In this document: positions 54,308 to 63,169 of the stretch, piece after piece
Numbering within the stretch: the first letter of the stretch is position 1
Layout: every line of letters starts with the position of its first letter
Source: Dyadobacter sp. SG02
GTDB lineage: Bacteria > Bacteroidota > Bacteroidia > Cytophagales > Spirosomataceae
NCBI RefSeq assembly: GCF_900109045.1
Contig: NZ_FNYL01000017.1
Location: 62,001-126,000 of the forward strand
Length of the DNA: 64,000 nucleotides
Direction: 5' to 3'
Program-made: the position numbers and the translations under genes
Notes under the pieces: generated by a model
What the model was told of the DNA's origin: nothing
Database searches by the model: none
The model's input: only the letters and a program-made list of their open reading frames with translations

Positions 54308-55861
54308 ATGGATACGATCACCGAAAAACCGGCAGTTGAGAGTAAGACGTACAGCAGTGAAAATCTGGCTAAACGGCCTGATTTTAAGGAAAAATATGAT
54401 AATTATATCAACGGCCAGTTCGTAGCGCCGGCCAAAGGCGAGTATTTCGAAAACGTCTCGCCGATAGACGGCCAGGTGTTCACCAAAGCTGCACGTTCGA
54501 CAAAGGAAGACGTGGAAGCGGCCCTCGACGCGGCGCATGCGGCGTTCCCTTCTTGGAGCAAAACTTCGGCGGCCAACCGCAGCAACCTGCTTCTGAAAAT
54601 CGCGCAGGTGATTGAAGATAACCTGGAATACCTGGCTGTTGTCGAAACCATAGACAATGGGAAAGCCATCCGGGAAACCCGTGCCGCTGATTTGCCGCTT
54701 TGTGTCGACCATCTCCGTTACTTCGCGGGCGTGATCCGGGCCGAGGAAGGCAGTGTTTCGGAGCATGATGAAAATACGGTTTGCATTAACCTGCATGAGC
54801 CGTTAGGTGTCGTGGCGCAGATTATCCCCTGGAATTTCCCGTTGCTGATGGCGACCTGGAAAATCGCGCCTGCATTGGCGGCCGGTAACTGCGTGGTGGT
54901 GAAGCCTGCCGAGCAAACACCGACTTCGATCATGATATTAATGGAGCTGATCGGGGATATCCTGCCTCCGGGCGTGCTCAATATTGTTACCGGCTTTGGT
55001 GTGGAAGCCGGTAAACCGCTCGCATCGTCGCCGCGCGTGGCCAAAGTCGCATTTACGGGCGAAACCACTACCGGACGGCTCATTATGCAGTACGCGTCCG
55101 ACAACCTCGTGCCGGTGACGATGGAGCTGGGCGGTAAATCGCCTAATATCTTCTTTCCGTCGGTAATGGATGCGGATGACGCGTTTCTGGACAAGGCGAT
55201 CGAAGGAGCGGTGCTGTTCGCATTGAATCAGGGCGAGGTATGTACGTGCCCGTCGCGTATGCTCGTGCACGAAAGTATTTACGACCAATTCATCGAAAGG
55301 GTTATCCAGCGTACCGAAGCGATCAAAATGGGCCATCCGCTCGACGGCACCACGATGATGGGCGCGCAAGCCTCGAACGATCAGTACGAAAAGATTTTGT
55401 CCTACCTCAAAATAGGCAAGGAAGAAGGTGCGGAAGTACTCGCCGGCGGCGACGCACAGACTTTTGAAAATGGCATTTCCGGTGGCTACTATATTCAGCC
55501 CACCATTTTTAAAGGCCATAATAAAATGCGGATCTTCCAGGAAGAGATTTTTGGTCCGGTGGTGTGTGTGACCACATTCAAAACCACCGAAGAAGCCATT
55601 GCCATAGCCAACGATACACTTTATGGCTTGGGCGCTGGCGTATGGACGCGTGACGCGCACGAGATTTACCAGGTACCACGGGCGATTCTGGCGGGTAGGG
55701 TGTGGGTGAATAACTACCACGCCTATCCCGCCCACGCTCCGTTCGGCGGCTATAAAAAGTCGGGCTTTGGCCGGGAAAACCACAAAATGATGCTGGGTTA
55801 CTACCGCCAGACGAAAAACATGCTGATTTCGTACGACAAGAATAAGCTGGGCTTTTTCTGA
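54308..55861 (+). CDS. NAD-dependent aldehyde dehydrogenase (acetaldehyde dehydrogenase type)
   Basis: A 517-residue enzyme oxidising aldehydes to acids. It shows IIPWNFPLLMATWKIAPALA (cofactor domain), AFTGETTTGRLIM, the catalytic Glu 273 in MELGGKSPN and the nucleophile Cys 312 in NQGEVCTCPSR. A second Cys (314) is close by. The length and its partner DUF779 gene, 7 bp downstream, match the AldB/ExaC-type acetaldehyde dehydrogenases. Regulated from the divergent AraC side. Confidence 0.95.
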   Translation: MDTITEKPAVESKTYSSENLAKRPDFKEKYDNYINGQFVAPAKGEYFENVSPIDGQVFTKAARSTKEDVEAALDAAHAAFPSWSKTSAANRSNLLLKIAQVIEDNLEYLAVVETIDNGKAIRETRAADLPLCVDHLRYFAGVIRAEEGSVSEHDENTVCINLHEPLGVVAQIIPWNFPLLMATWKIAPALAAGNCVVVKPAEQTPTSIMILMELIGDILPPGVLNIVTGFGVEAGKPLASSPRVAKVAFTGETTTGRLIMQYASDNLVPVTMELGGKSPNIFFPSVMDADDAFLDKAIEGAVLFALNQGEVCTCPSRMLVHESIYDQFIERVIQRTEAIKMGHPLDGTTMMGAQASNDQYEKILSYLKIGKEEGAEVLAGGDAQTFENGISGGYYIQPTIFKGHNKMRIFQEEIFGPVVCVTTFKTTEEAIAIANDTLYGLGAGVWTRDAHEIYQVPRAILAGRVWVNNYHAYPAHAPFGGYKKSGFGRENHKMMLGYYRQTKNMLISYDKNKLGFF

Positions 55862-55868
55862 GGATATT

Positions 55869-56234
55869 ATGACAGAGCGCGTATTAATCACTCCCGAAGC
55901 CGAAAAAGTCGTGAATCGGCTTCGGGAGGTGCATGGGGAGCTGATGTTTCATCAAAGTGGAGGTTGTTGTGACGGCTCGCAGCCTATGTGTTTCCCGAAA
56001 GGTGAGTTCCGCGTGTCGGATAGCGACGTGTTATTGGGGGAAATAGGGGGCTGCGAGTTTTTTATGAGCCGAGATCAATTCGAATACTGGCAGCATACGC
56101 AACTGACGATCGATGTCGTGCCAGGCCGCGGCGCGAGTTTCTCGCTGGAAATACCATTAGGCGTGCGTTTTATCACCCGGTCGAGGCTTTACACGCCGGA
56201 AGAAGCCGGTGATCTGACGGCAGTCGACGTCTGA
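55869..56234 (+). CDS. DUF779 family protein
   Basis: A 121-residue protein with the family Cys cluster HQSGGCCDGSQPMCFPKGEF. It also has LLGEIGGCEFFMS and the C-terminal GVRFITRSRLYTPEE. DUF779 proteins are encoded beside acetaldehyde dehydrogenases in many bacteria; the function is not established. It forms an operon with the dehydrogenase (7 bp gap). Array 3 begins 16 bp after its stop. Confidence 0.9.
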   Translation: MTERVLITPEAEKVVNRLREVHGELMFHQSGGCCDGSQPMCFPKGEFRVSDSDVLLGEIGGCEFFMSRDQFEYWQHTQLTIDVVPGRGASFSLEIPLGVRFITRSRLYTPEEAGDLTAVDV

Positions 56235-56250
56235 AAGTCGCATATTAAAG

Positions 56251-56404
56251 GCAGGTGTAGTCAGGGGTAGTCAAGTGTAGTCAGGTGTAGTCAGGTTTTG
56301 TCAAGTGTAGTCAAGTGTAGTCAGGTTTTGTCAGGGATTGTTTTCCCAATGACAATACCCGACTATACCTGACTACACTTGACTATAAATGACCACACCT
56401 GGCC
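56251..56404. repeat. 10-bp-periodic repeat array with inverted half (array 3)
   Basis: Nine 10-bp units of the type TCAGGTGTAG or TCAAGTGTAG (56251-56340), a centre TTTTCCCAAT, then five inverted units (GACAATACCC, GACTATACCT, GACTACACTT). Same unit, same period and nearly the same centre as array 1 (ATTGTTTTCC...AATGACAAT). It lies after the DUF779 gene. Confidence 0.93.
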
Positions 56405-56447
56405 AACCCGTGTAGTTAATCTTTTACACGATGGTTTCGCACCTTTC

Positions 56448-56478
56448 TTGTCGTTTTAGCACTTATTGGTTATATTTG
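56448..56478 (+). promoter_or_regulatory. Promoter of the DEAD-box helicase gene
   Basis: TTG (56448-56450), a 20-nt spacer and TATATTTG (56471-56478). A full consensus match, giving a leader of about 90 nt. Confidence 0.78.
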
Positions 56479-56575
56479 TTCAAATCGAGCGGTTTGCTGA
56501 CTGGGAAAATCAAGGTCAGCTATATCTATAACACATCTGTAAATCAGCGGATTTATGGATTTTAAAAGCTGAATT

Positions 56576-57991
56576 TTGAATTTTAACGAATTTGAACTCC
56601 ACGAAGACGTGCTGAACGCCGTGGATTCCATGAACTACCAACAGGCAACGCCTATCCAGGAGCAGGCTATACCACACATTATCAGCGGCAAAGACCTGCT
56701 CGCTTGCGCACAAACGGGAACCGGCAAAACCGCCGCGTACCTAATCCCCATTCTCGACAAGGTAGCCCACGAGGCCAACGAGCATACCGGTGCACTGATT
56801 CTGGTGCCTACCCGTGAACTTGCCGTGCAGATCGACCAGCAAATACAGGGGCTGGGTTATTTTGTGGGTGCTACCAGCATTGCCGTGTATGGAGGAAACA
56901 AAGGCCCCGAATGGGACCAGCAGAAAAAAGCATTGACGCAGGGCGCCGACATCATTATCGCTACACCGGGCCGGCTTATCGCGCATTTGCAATTGGGCTA
57001 CGTCCATTTCCGTGACTTGCGGCACCTGGTCCTCGATGAGGCCGACCGTATGCTCGACATGGGTTTCCTGGGCGATATTATGAAAATCATGAGTTACCTG
57101 CCAACGGAAAGGCAGACGCTGATGTTCTCTGCCACGATGCCTTCCAAGATCGGCGAGCTGGCCAAACGCATCCTGAAAGATCCGGAAGAGATCAGGCTGG
57201 CGGTATCGCGCCCTGCCGACCGGATCGACCAGCAATTTTACTTGGCCAGAGACGAGCAGAAACTGCCGTTGCTGATGCATTTGCTGAAAGGCGTCGAAAA
57301 CATCAGCATGGTGTTATTTACTTCGCGCAAATCCAATGTGGAGCCGGTCGTGCGGGCGCTGCGGAAACTTGGCCTGGGTGCGCACGGCATTTCCTCCGAT
57401 TCGGAGCAGGGCGAGCGCGAAATTGTGCTGCGCGATTTCAAAAACCGACAGTTCCCGATCCTCGTCGCGACCGATGTACTATCCCGCGGCATAGATATTG
57501 ATAATCTCAGCCATGTGGTGAACTACGACGTTCCCCGCGACCCAGAGGATTACGTGCACCGTATAGGGCGTACGGCACGTGCCGAATCAAAAGGTACTGC
57601 CATGACGTTCATCAATGAGCAAGATCAGAAGTATGTATTGAAGATCGAAAGGCTTTTTGAGAAGGAACTGGAGAAAAAATCCGTCACCGCGGAATTGGGA
57701 CTGGGCGAGGCTCCTGTATTCGAGCCGCAACGCTTTCGTTCCGGAGTACGTAATGGTAACAACAGGAATAAGAAAAAGAAGGATGGACACGGAGCTCCAA
57801 CCGCGCGGAAACCACACCGCGACGCAAGGCCCCGGGACACCAGCGCGGCGGCGAGCGTAACCGCCACACCGGTCGAAGGCGTAGCGCCTTCGGCGGAAGC
57901 AGACCGCAAACCGAAACGCAGAAATAAGCGGAGGAGGCCGAAAAAGGATCAGCCGCAAACCGTAAACCCTACTGAGGCACAGGCCTCTTGA
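56576..57991 (+). CDS. DEAD-box RNA helicase, RhlE-like
   Basis: A 471-residue ATP-dependent RNA helicase. Motifs in order: Q motif (ATPIQEQAIP), AQTGTGKT, PTRELAVQ, TPGRL, DEADRML, FSATMP, RGIDID and HRIGRTARAE. The C-terminal tail from about 385 is Lys/Arg-rich and disordered, as in cold-shock helicases. The start is a TTG, forced by an in-frame stop only two codons upstream; the next ATG would remove part of the conserved N-terminus. Monocistronic with a leader of about 90 nt. Confidence 0.93.
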   Translation: MNFNEFELHEDVLNAVDSMNYQQATPIQEQAIPHIISGKDLLACAQTGTGKTAAYLIPILDKVAHEANEHTGALILVPTRELAVQIDQQIQGLGYFVGATSIAVYGGNKGPEWDQQKKALTQGADIIIATPGRLIAHLQLGYVHFRDLRHLVLDEADRMLDMGFLGDIMKIMSYLPTERQTLMFSATMPSKIGELAKRILKDPEEIRLAVSRPADRIDQQFYLARDEQKLPLLMHLLKGVENISMVLFTSRKSNVEPVVRALRKLGLGAHGISSDSEQGEREIVLRDFKNRQFPILVATDVLSRGIDIDNLSHVVNYDVPRDPEDYVHRIGRTARAESKGTAMTFINEQDQKYVLKIERLFEKELEKKSVTAELGLGEAPVFEPQRFRSGVRNGNNRNKKKKDGHGAPTARKPHRDARPRDTSAAASVTATPVEGVAPSAEADRKPKRRNKRRRPKKDQPQTVNPTEAQAS

Positions 57992-58061
57992 TCAGAGTTA
58001 GTCAGACGTGAGCATTGTTTGTCTTGCTTATTCGTCATGAAAGAACTTAAATTACGTACAC

Positions 58062-58793
58062 TTGGACCGTTTGATAGATTGGATAAGGAATTATAAATTC
58101 AGCGTATCCGATCCTCCCATCATCACGATGGAGGGCTTGTTTTCGCTGTTGCTGCTTTTGCTTCTAAGCTTGCTTGCGGTATTTTTCCACCTTGTCCGCA
58201 TCCTTTTCAACTCCCCGGTTGATTTTTCACTCGACTGGAACCTCTTCCTGAGCTGGATACCGCTCATTATCGCCTTCTTAGCAGATAATCTCACGAAGCG
58301 TTTCGGGCATATTCCGGTGGTGTTGGCCCTGTTCAGCATTGCTTGGCTGGCATTCTTCCCGAATGCGCCTTATATGATCACGGACCTTGCACACCTTACC
58401 GTGGATTACCAGCGCGACCTCACTTGGCACGACACCATTATGCTGTTTTCCTACGCCGAGGTGAGCCTGTTCAACGGTCTGGTGTCGCTCTACTGGACCC
58501 ATCGCTCTTGGCGCCGGGTATTCGGGCGGAAGTCGGCTAACACCCTGCTGCTCATCAGTCTTCCGCTCGCAGGCTTTGGCGTGTATCTCGGTCGGGTGCG
58601 CAGGATGAACAGCTGGGACATCATCCACGAGCCAAAAGCTATTATCAATCACCTCTTCGAAAGTCTGCTCGACCGGACGGCCTGGGTATTTGCGATGGAG
58701 ATCGGGATGCTGCTCGGGATACTGTACCTTGTATTGTGGGGTGTGATCCGGTTCCGTATCCGCCATTCAAGAAAGAACCCCGAATCCAATTAG
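58062..58793 (+). CDS. DUF1361 membrane protein
   Basis: A 243-residue protein with about six hydrophobic segments. The DUF1361 hallmarks are WLAFFPNAPYMITDLAHL and WDTIMLFSY-like WHDTIMLFSYAEVSLFNG, followed by GFGVYLGRVRRMNSWDI. Its function is unknown. The start is uncertain: the frame opens with a TTG at 58062, and the first ATG is residue 23 at 58128. A 19-codon reading frame (58037-58096) with an ATG overlaps the TTG start in another frame. Confidence 0.8.
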   Translation: MDRLIDWIRNYKFSVSDPPIITMEGLFSLLLLLLLSLLAVFFHLVRILFNSPVDFSLDWNLFLSWIPLIIAFLADNLTKRFGHIPVVLALFSIAWLAFFPNAPYMITDLAHLTVDYQRDLTWHDTIMLFSYAEVSLFNGLVSLYWTHRSWRRVFGRKSANTLLLISLPLAGFGVYLGRVRRMNSWDIIHEPKAIINHLFESLLDRTAWVFAMEIGMLLGILYLVLWGVIRFRIRHSRKNPESN

Positions 58794-58904
58794 TTCGTGA
58801 TGAGTGTTAGTGTTGCGGACCGGGAGTGGCGACCTCTCCATTGACGATTTTCAACACATCAGCCGCCTGTTTTGGGATAAAATTCCCCGCTTTTAAATTT
58901 CAGA

Positions 58905-59609
58905 ATGGACCCGTTAGAAATTTTATTTCAATGCGAGCATTTGGTTGCGATCAATAAACCCAATGGCCTGCTCGTACATCGCTCGCCCATCGCCAGCGAT
59001 GCCAGCGAGTTCGCCGTGCAACTCCTCCGAGACCAGCTGGGGCAAAAAGTGTACCCCGTCCACCGCCTCGACCGCAAAACTTCGGGTGTGTTACTATTCG
59101 CACTGGACGAAGCGACCAACAGTGAAATGCAGCGCAAATTCATGGAAGGACAGGTCACCAAGACTTACCACGCGATCGTGCGGGGATACACGCCCGACGC
59201 CGGTGAAATCGATTACCCATTGAAGCGCGATGACGGCGTAACGCAGGACGCAGTAACCCGTTTCGAAACATTAACGCGCACCGAAGTGCCTTTCGCCATT
59301 GGACAACATCCCACCAGCCGCTACTCCCTCGTGAAACTGAACCCCGTCACAGGCCGCATGCACCAGCTCCGGAAACACATGGCGCATATCCTGCACCCGA
59401 TCATCGGCGACCGCCCGCACGGGTGTAACAAGCAGAACCGATTCTTTAAAGAGCATTTGAATATGATGCAGATGATGCTGCATGCGGTGGAGTTGGGGTT
59501 TGTGCATCCTGTGAGTGGTGGGCCCGTGAAGATACAAGCGCCGTTTCAACCGGAGTTCGTGCGAATGCTCAATGCTTTGGATTTGAATGCGGAAGGTGTC
59601 CGGGAATAG
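58905..59609 (+). CDS. truC: tRNA pseudouridine(65) synthase TruC
   Basis: A 234-residue RluA-family enzyme that isomerises U65 in tRNA. The catalytic motif HRLDRKTSGVLLF has the essential Asp at residue 56. It also shows YHAIVRGYTPDAGEIDYPL, GRMHQLRKHMAHILHPIIGD and the TruC-type segment LMLHAVELGF. Length is close to E. coli TruC (260). The ATG at 58905 follows an AT-rich region. Confidence 0.88.
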   Translation: MDPLEILFQCEHLVAINKPNGLLVHRSPIASDASEFAVQLLRDQLGQKVYPVHRLDRKTSGVLLFALDEATNSEMQRKFMEGQVTKTYHAIVRGYTPDAGEIDYPLKRDDGVTQDAVTRFETLTRTEVPFAIGQHPTSRYSLVKLNPVTGRMHQLRKHMAHILHPIIGDRPHGCNKQNRFFKEHLNMMQMMLHAVELGFVHPVSGGPVKIQAPFQPEFVRMLNALDLNAEGVRE

Positions 59610-60140
59610 GCAGACGCCGTGTTTAGTCACTCAGGTAATATGATTGAATTCCGCTGTTGGCAAAAAAGCCTTATATTTGCCCATGCTTTTGAATATGTTT
59701 TCTGAATGTGGCTAAGTCATTGCATTTAGGACTGTTAAAAGGCAAGACACTCAACGTAAACTTTTAAGATTTTGTTAAAAACTTCTCGGGTCATCCGACC
59801 GGCCGTGGCTGCATTGAAGCCGGTTTTGGACCCAATTCCACTTACCCGTGCTAGTACCAGGCACATGCAGCGAACTGGGATGTCATATGCTGGGTTCGTT
59901 AATGCAGCAATCACCTCATCCGACGCGCTAACCAGCCGCCAGAGTTCAAACTTCTATTATTGGTTATCTGCTGCCAGAATCACTGGCAACTCAATTACGC
60001 AATCGATGTACTCAAATCAAAACGGGGGATATCGCGTTGTGGAGGGCGTTGCTCGACGTCAACGGTAAATTCACTTGTGATTACTCTATCTAGTCAATAA
60101 TTCCAGCATCAATTTTGTTGGCATTTCAATCAAAAGCCTA
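59610..60140. other. Gap before the acyltransferase gene
   Basis: A 531-bp stretch. It holds a TATATTTG box (59672-59679, plus), then ACTCAACGT at 59749-59757 in the loop of a TTAAAAG/CTTTTAA stem. A 98-codon frame opens at a TTG (59772-60068) 14 nt after that element. Its product resembles nothing I recognise and could be random or a decayed gene. Confidence 0.45.
59749..59757 (+). repeat. Copy of the pre-start element, plus strand
   Basis: ACTCAACGT followed by AAAC, as at Wzi copy 1. It lies 14 nt before a TTG-initiated 98-codon frame. Confidence 0.45.
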
Positions 60141-61304
60141 ATGAAGCACAACACAAAATTTTTAGATGGCGTACGTCTTGTACTAGCGCTATGGGTGGCA
60201 GTGGGGCACCTTTATAAGTATATGGGCGGGGAATCATTTCTTGACATACCTATTATTGGCCGTTTAGTATTATACAACGGTGCCGCCGTGGATGGATTTA
60301 TGGTAATTACTGGGTTTCTTATGATGTATCACTATTCATTAAGGGAAAACAAAGAGCCACCAACAGAGCGCAGTACTGCAATGAAATTTTACTTGCGCCG
60401 CCTTTTTAGAATATATCCGCTTTACCTGCTGGGAATTATCGCCGCCTATTGTCTTTTTAGTTTTAATGCGACCTGGGTAAATTCAAACTATGAATTTTTC
60501 GCCGGGCACAGCAACGTATTTACAACCACATATAACATTAATAATGTACCCGGGTACATTGATCTGTTGACGCATCTTACATTTTTACATGGCTTTATTC
60601 CTGGTCAGAATGTAAGTATATTGGGCCCGGCATGGAGTCTGTCGCTGGAAATGCAGTTTTATGCAATATTTCCGATACTTTTTGTCATTTTACTGCGTGG
60701 GAAAAATACAGCGATGATAGCCTTTTTTGTAATAAGTCTCGTCTGCCTCTATTTATCGCCTATTATTTTCGGAGACTGGAATCGTAGCGGGTCGTTAATA
60801 TCATTGGGGGCACCTTCGATGATAACACACAAGCTAATTTACTTCTACTTTGGGATGCTGATATCAAACGTGCTGATGAGAAGATCTTCCTGGACTTTAT
60901 TGGCAGTATCAATTGTGCTTGCTGCACCGGTAATGGGAATCGTATCGACGGGCGTGTTGATGATCATCGTGTTATTTATGTTTGCCGACGATATTCATTA
61001 TAATTGGATAAGTTCTCCATTGCAAATAACCAGGAATGTTTTCTCCGGAAAGGTGTCAAAATGGGGCGCTGACGTATCTTATTCGCTCTACCTCATTCAC
61101 ATGATAGTGATGCCGGGCATCATTCATTTCGCCATATCTCTCGGGTTGAATAAATATTTAACGGGAGCCTTAGCATTATTCCTTTTCCTGGGGGTGAATT
61201 TTGTGATTGGTACATTACTTTATCAATATCTGGAAAAGCCATTCATTAATATTGGCAAACGGGTTATTACGACTAAGGAACAACAATTGGTTGTAAACGT
61301 ATAA
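60141..61304 (+). CDS. Acyltransferase 3 family membrane protein (OafA/YrhL-like)
   Basis: A 387-residue inner-membrane O-acyltransferase with about ten helices. It shows the start FLDGVRLVLALWVAVGHL with the conserved His, the segment FYLRRLFRIYPLYLLG (RxxR), and GPAWSLSLEMQFYAIFPI. Such enzymes acetylate surface or exported sugars. It could modify the EPS made elsewhere in the window, but that is inference. The gene is clearly AT-richer than its neighbours and stands alone, which suggests acquisition by transfer. Confidence 0.88.
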   Translation: MKHNTKFLDGVRLVLALWVAVGHLYKYMGGESFLDIPIIGRLVLYNGAAVDGFMVITGFLMMYHYSLRENKEPPTERSTAMKFYLRRLFRIYPLYLLGIIAAYCLFSFNATWVNSNYEFFAGHSNVFTTTYNINNVPGYIDLLTHLTFLHGFIPGQNVSILGPAWSLSLEMQFYAIFPILFVILLRGKNTAMIAFFVISLVCLYLSPIIFGDWNRSGSLISLGAPSMITHKLIYFYFGMLISNVLMRRSSWTLLAVSIVLAAPVMGIVSTGVLMIIVLFMFADDIHYNWISSPLQITRNVFSGKVSKWGADVSYSLYLIHMIVMPGIIHFAISLGLNKYLTGALALFLFLGVNFVIGTLLYQYLEKPFINIGKRVITTKEQQLVVNV

Positions 61305-61330
61305 GATATATCACTTTCTTCAATCGTCAC

Positions 61331-61388
61331 TAGGTAGCACCTTGTTGGAAGCGTCGCTGAGCGTTGCAACCGACAGGTGCTAAACCTA
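61331..61388. repeat. Long hairpin between convergent genes
   Basis: TAGG-TAGCACCT (61331-61342) pairs with AGGTGCTA-AA-CCTA (61375-61388), with an inner GTTG/CAAC. No T run follows on either strand, so it is not a classic terminator. Confidence 0.6.
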
Positions 61389-61426
61389 AAAGAAAGATTC
61401 ATTCAGGAAAGTGAACTATCAAAGCA

Positions 61427-62143
61427 TCAAACACGCATGGCAAGCTCCTTGTGAGGTGATCTGGAAAGGGGTTTTCCTCCGCGCAGGCCAGCATCGTGCT
61501 TATTTCCAGTACTTTCCGTTTTCAGGATTCCTGGCTTCTTGGCAAGTTCGACGAGGCTGATGAAATGCTTCACACTGAACCGCTCCATCAGCATCCTGCG
61601 ATGGTATTTTAGCTCGATCATGGAAATTTTCAGGTTATTGGCGATCGTCTTGAACGGTTCGTCCCTCGACAGCGCTTCGAGAATGGCCCGTTCGACGCTC
61701 GACAAATATTCGACGGACGGCGCACCCGTGGTTATTCCCGTCGATAGTATCTTCTGAACATCTTCCGATAAAAACAGATTGCCTTTCTGTACTTGTGCTA
61801 CGGCGGCAAAAAGCTCCTGGGACAGACAAGTTTTGGTCAGAAAAGCCTTTGCGCCTAACCGCATGTAGCTTCTGATCAGCCAATCGTCGTTCAGGGAGGT
61901 CAAGACGATTATTTTGGTCTTCTCGGAGTCCAGGCGGAAGATAACATCCACACCTTTATCGTATTTACCATTAAAACAAAGCTCGGTAATCACAAGGGTC
62001 GGCGTCGCCTCGCGGGCTTCCGCCACGAATGCCTGGATTGAACTATAATGATCTATCGATTCAATGTCGGGTAATGAGGTCAACAAATTCATTCTGAGCG
62101 CTTCCGTGAAGATCTGATGGCTATCGATCAATGCTATTTTCAT
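61427..62143 (-). CDS. LuxR-type response regulator with atypical receiver
   Basis: A 238-residue protein with a receiver-like domain (1-120) and a C-terminal LuxR/FixJ helix-turn-helix (LSSVERAILEALSRDEPFKTIANNL, MIELKYHRRMLMERFSV). In the receiver, Asp 7 is kept but the second acidic residue is Ser 8. The phosphoacceptor position is Glu 54 (LVITELCFNG), while Thr 82 and Lys 104 are kept. It may be a phosphorylation-independent regulator. The ATG at 62143 begins the receiver; the frame extends 31 codons upstream without sense. No histidine kinase is adjacent. Confidence 0.82.
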   Translation of the reverse strand: MKIALIDSHQIFTEALRMNLLTSLPDIESIDHYSSIQAFVAEAREATPTLVITELCFNGKYDKGVDVIFRLDSEKTKIIVLTSLNDDWLIRSYMRLGAKAFLTKTCLSQELFAAVAQVQKGNLFLSEDVQKILSTGITTGAPSVEYLSSVERAILEALSRDEPFKTIANNLKISMIELKYHRRMLMERFSVKHFISLVELAKKPGILKTESTGNKHDAGLRGGKPLSRSPHKELAMRV

Positions 62144-62502
62144 TGTTGGAGGGTTTAAGGACAGGCGATTAATGTGTTGCCTGCCAATGGGTTGGTGATT
62201 TTGTGAGAAAATACAAACACGCCGTTCCTTACCCATGAATGCACCGAATGAAGCCGAGATCCCGTCAAAGAGATTCGGACAGCTTCTGCCATGAAAATCT
62301 CGACGCTGATTCTAAGCAGCGATTTCCAGGGATGAGGCGGTGAAAATGGGCAGGGAGCGCCAGGCGGCTAATGCGTGTACCCGACTGTGCATTGGGACGG
62401 CCGATCGTCAGGAGATGCCGATTGTTGCTGCGTGATCGGTGAAGAGATCCGGCCCGGTCGGCCGGTAAGGAAAATGGTTGCTGGTGACATCTTTTATAAA
62501 TT

Positions 62503-62513
62503 AACGTTGAATA
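62503..62513 (-). repeat. Copy of the pre-start element
   Basis: TATTCAACGTT on the minus strand, one difference from the consensus, followed 12 nt later by an ATG opening a 38-codon frame of unknown meaning. Confidence 0.4.
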
Positions 62514-63091
62514 AAATCTCAATTTATCAGGTCACCATATCCTAAGTCAGCTGTGACAATCGTCGGAAGCCTGCTTTCGCGGATCATCGAAATACGTTGA
62601 TCGGATATGGATATCAGTGCGTGAAAATGCGGGACCAGTGCCCCAAAAAAAGAAAATGTTTGGTTGAAACTATACAACAAACTTTATTATCACAAATCGC
62701 AAATTGACGTATATTGTAATTATTTGAAGAATTATTAAAATAATTATATTAATAAATTGGAAAGTTTTATTTTGTCTGTGCGGACCGTCGTGGCGTGTGT
62801 CAATTTGTTGAATGCGAGCTTCTTACATTTAGATGTTTGCTATGTTGGGCGGTAGTCCCCAGGCAGGCGCAATCAAAATAATACAAATCGTAACGTTCCC
62901 TGATATACGCAAAATGGCTCATCGAGTCGAATAGGGCGGCCCGGGAATGTAGTATTTGTAACCTGCAAGTTAATGACGAATGAAATGCAAGAGTACTATT
63001 ACTTCTACACGTCGATGCTTCGGATGAATTGCTGTCGTGGAGACGTTGTGAAGGAGTTTTACAGTGCTGACCGATAGGTAATTATGTTGTA

Positions 63092-63140
63092 GAATGTAAC
63101 AGGAGTTACAACCTAAACCTCGAATTAGGTCACTACATTC
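63092..63140 (+). ncRNA. Candidate structured RNA segment
   Basis: An outer 7-bp stem GAATGTA (63092-63098) with TACATTC (63134-63140) encloses a stem CCTAA (63112-63116) with TTAGG (63125-63129) and a small AAC/GTT stem, forming a possible three-way junction. A terminator-like hairpin follows 30 nt later. No known RNA family is recognised. Confidence 0.25.
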
Positions 63141-63150
63141 ATATCGATTT

Positions 63151-63160
63151 TACTCAACGA
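63151..63160 (+). repeat. Copy of the pre-start element, plus strand
   Basis: TACTCAACGA, nine of ten bases as in the EPS copies. No start codon follows closely; the next feature is the hairpin at 63170. Confidence 0.35.
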
Positions 63161-63169
63161 TATAAGGAA

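Noticed and set aside
54938..55891. 317-codon minus-strand frame opposite the aldehyde dehydrogenase
   Set aside because: Antisense shadow; the plus-strand enzyme has complete catalytic motifs.
59772..60068. 98-codon protein gene with TTG start
   Set aside because: Not accepted as a gene: no family, signal or helix pattern, although an element copy lies 14 nt upstream. Described in the gap entry instead.
61331..61388. Integron attC site
   Set aside because: The ends lack the paired core sites expected of attC, and no integrase or cassette array is present.
62265..62522. 85-codon minus-strand gene
   Set aside because: Arg/Ser-rich product with no features; the element copy at 62503 lies inside this frame instead of before it.
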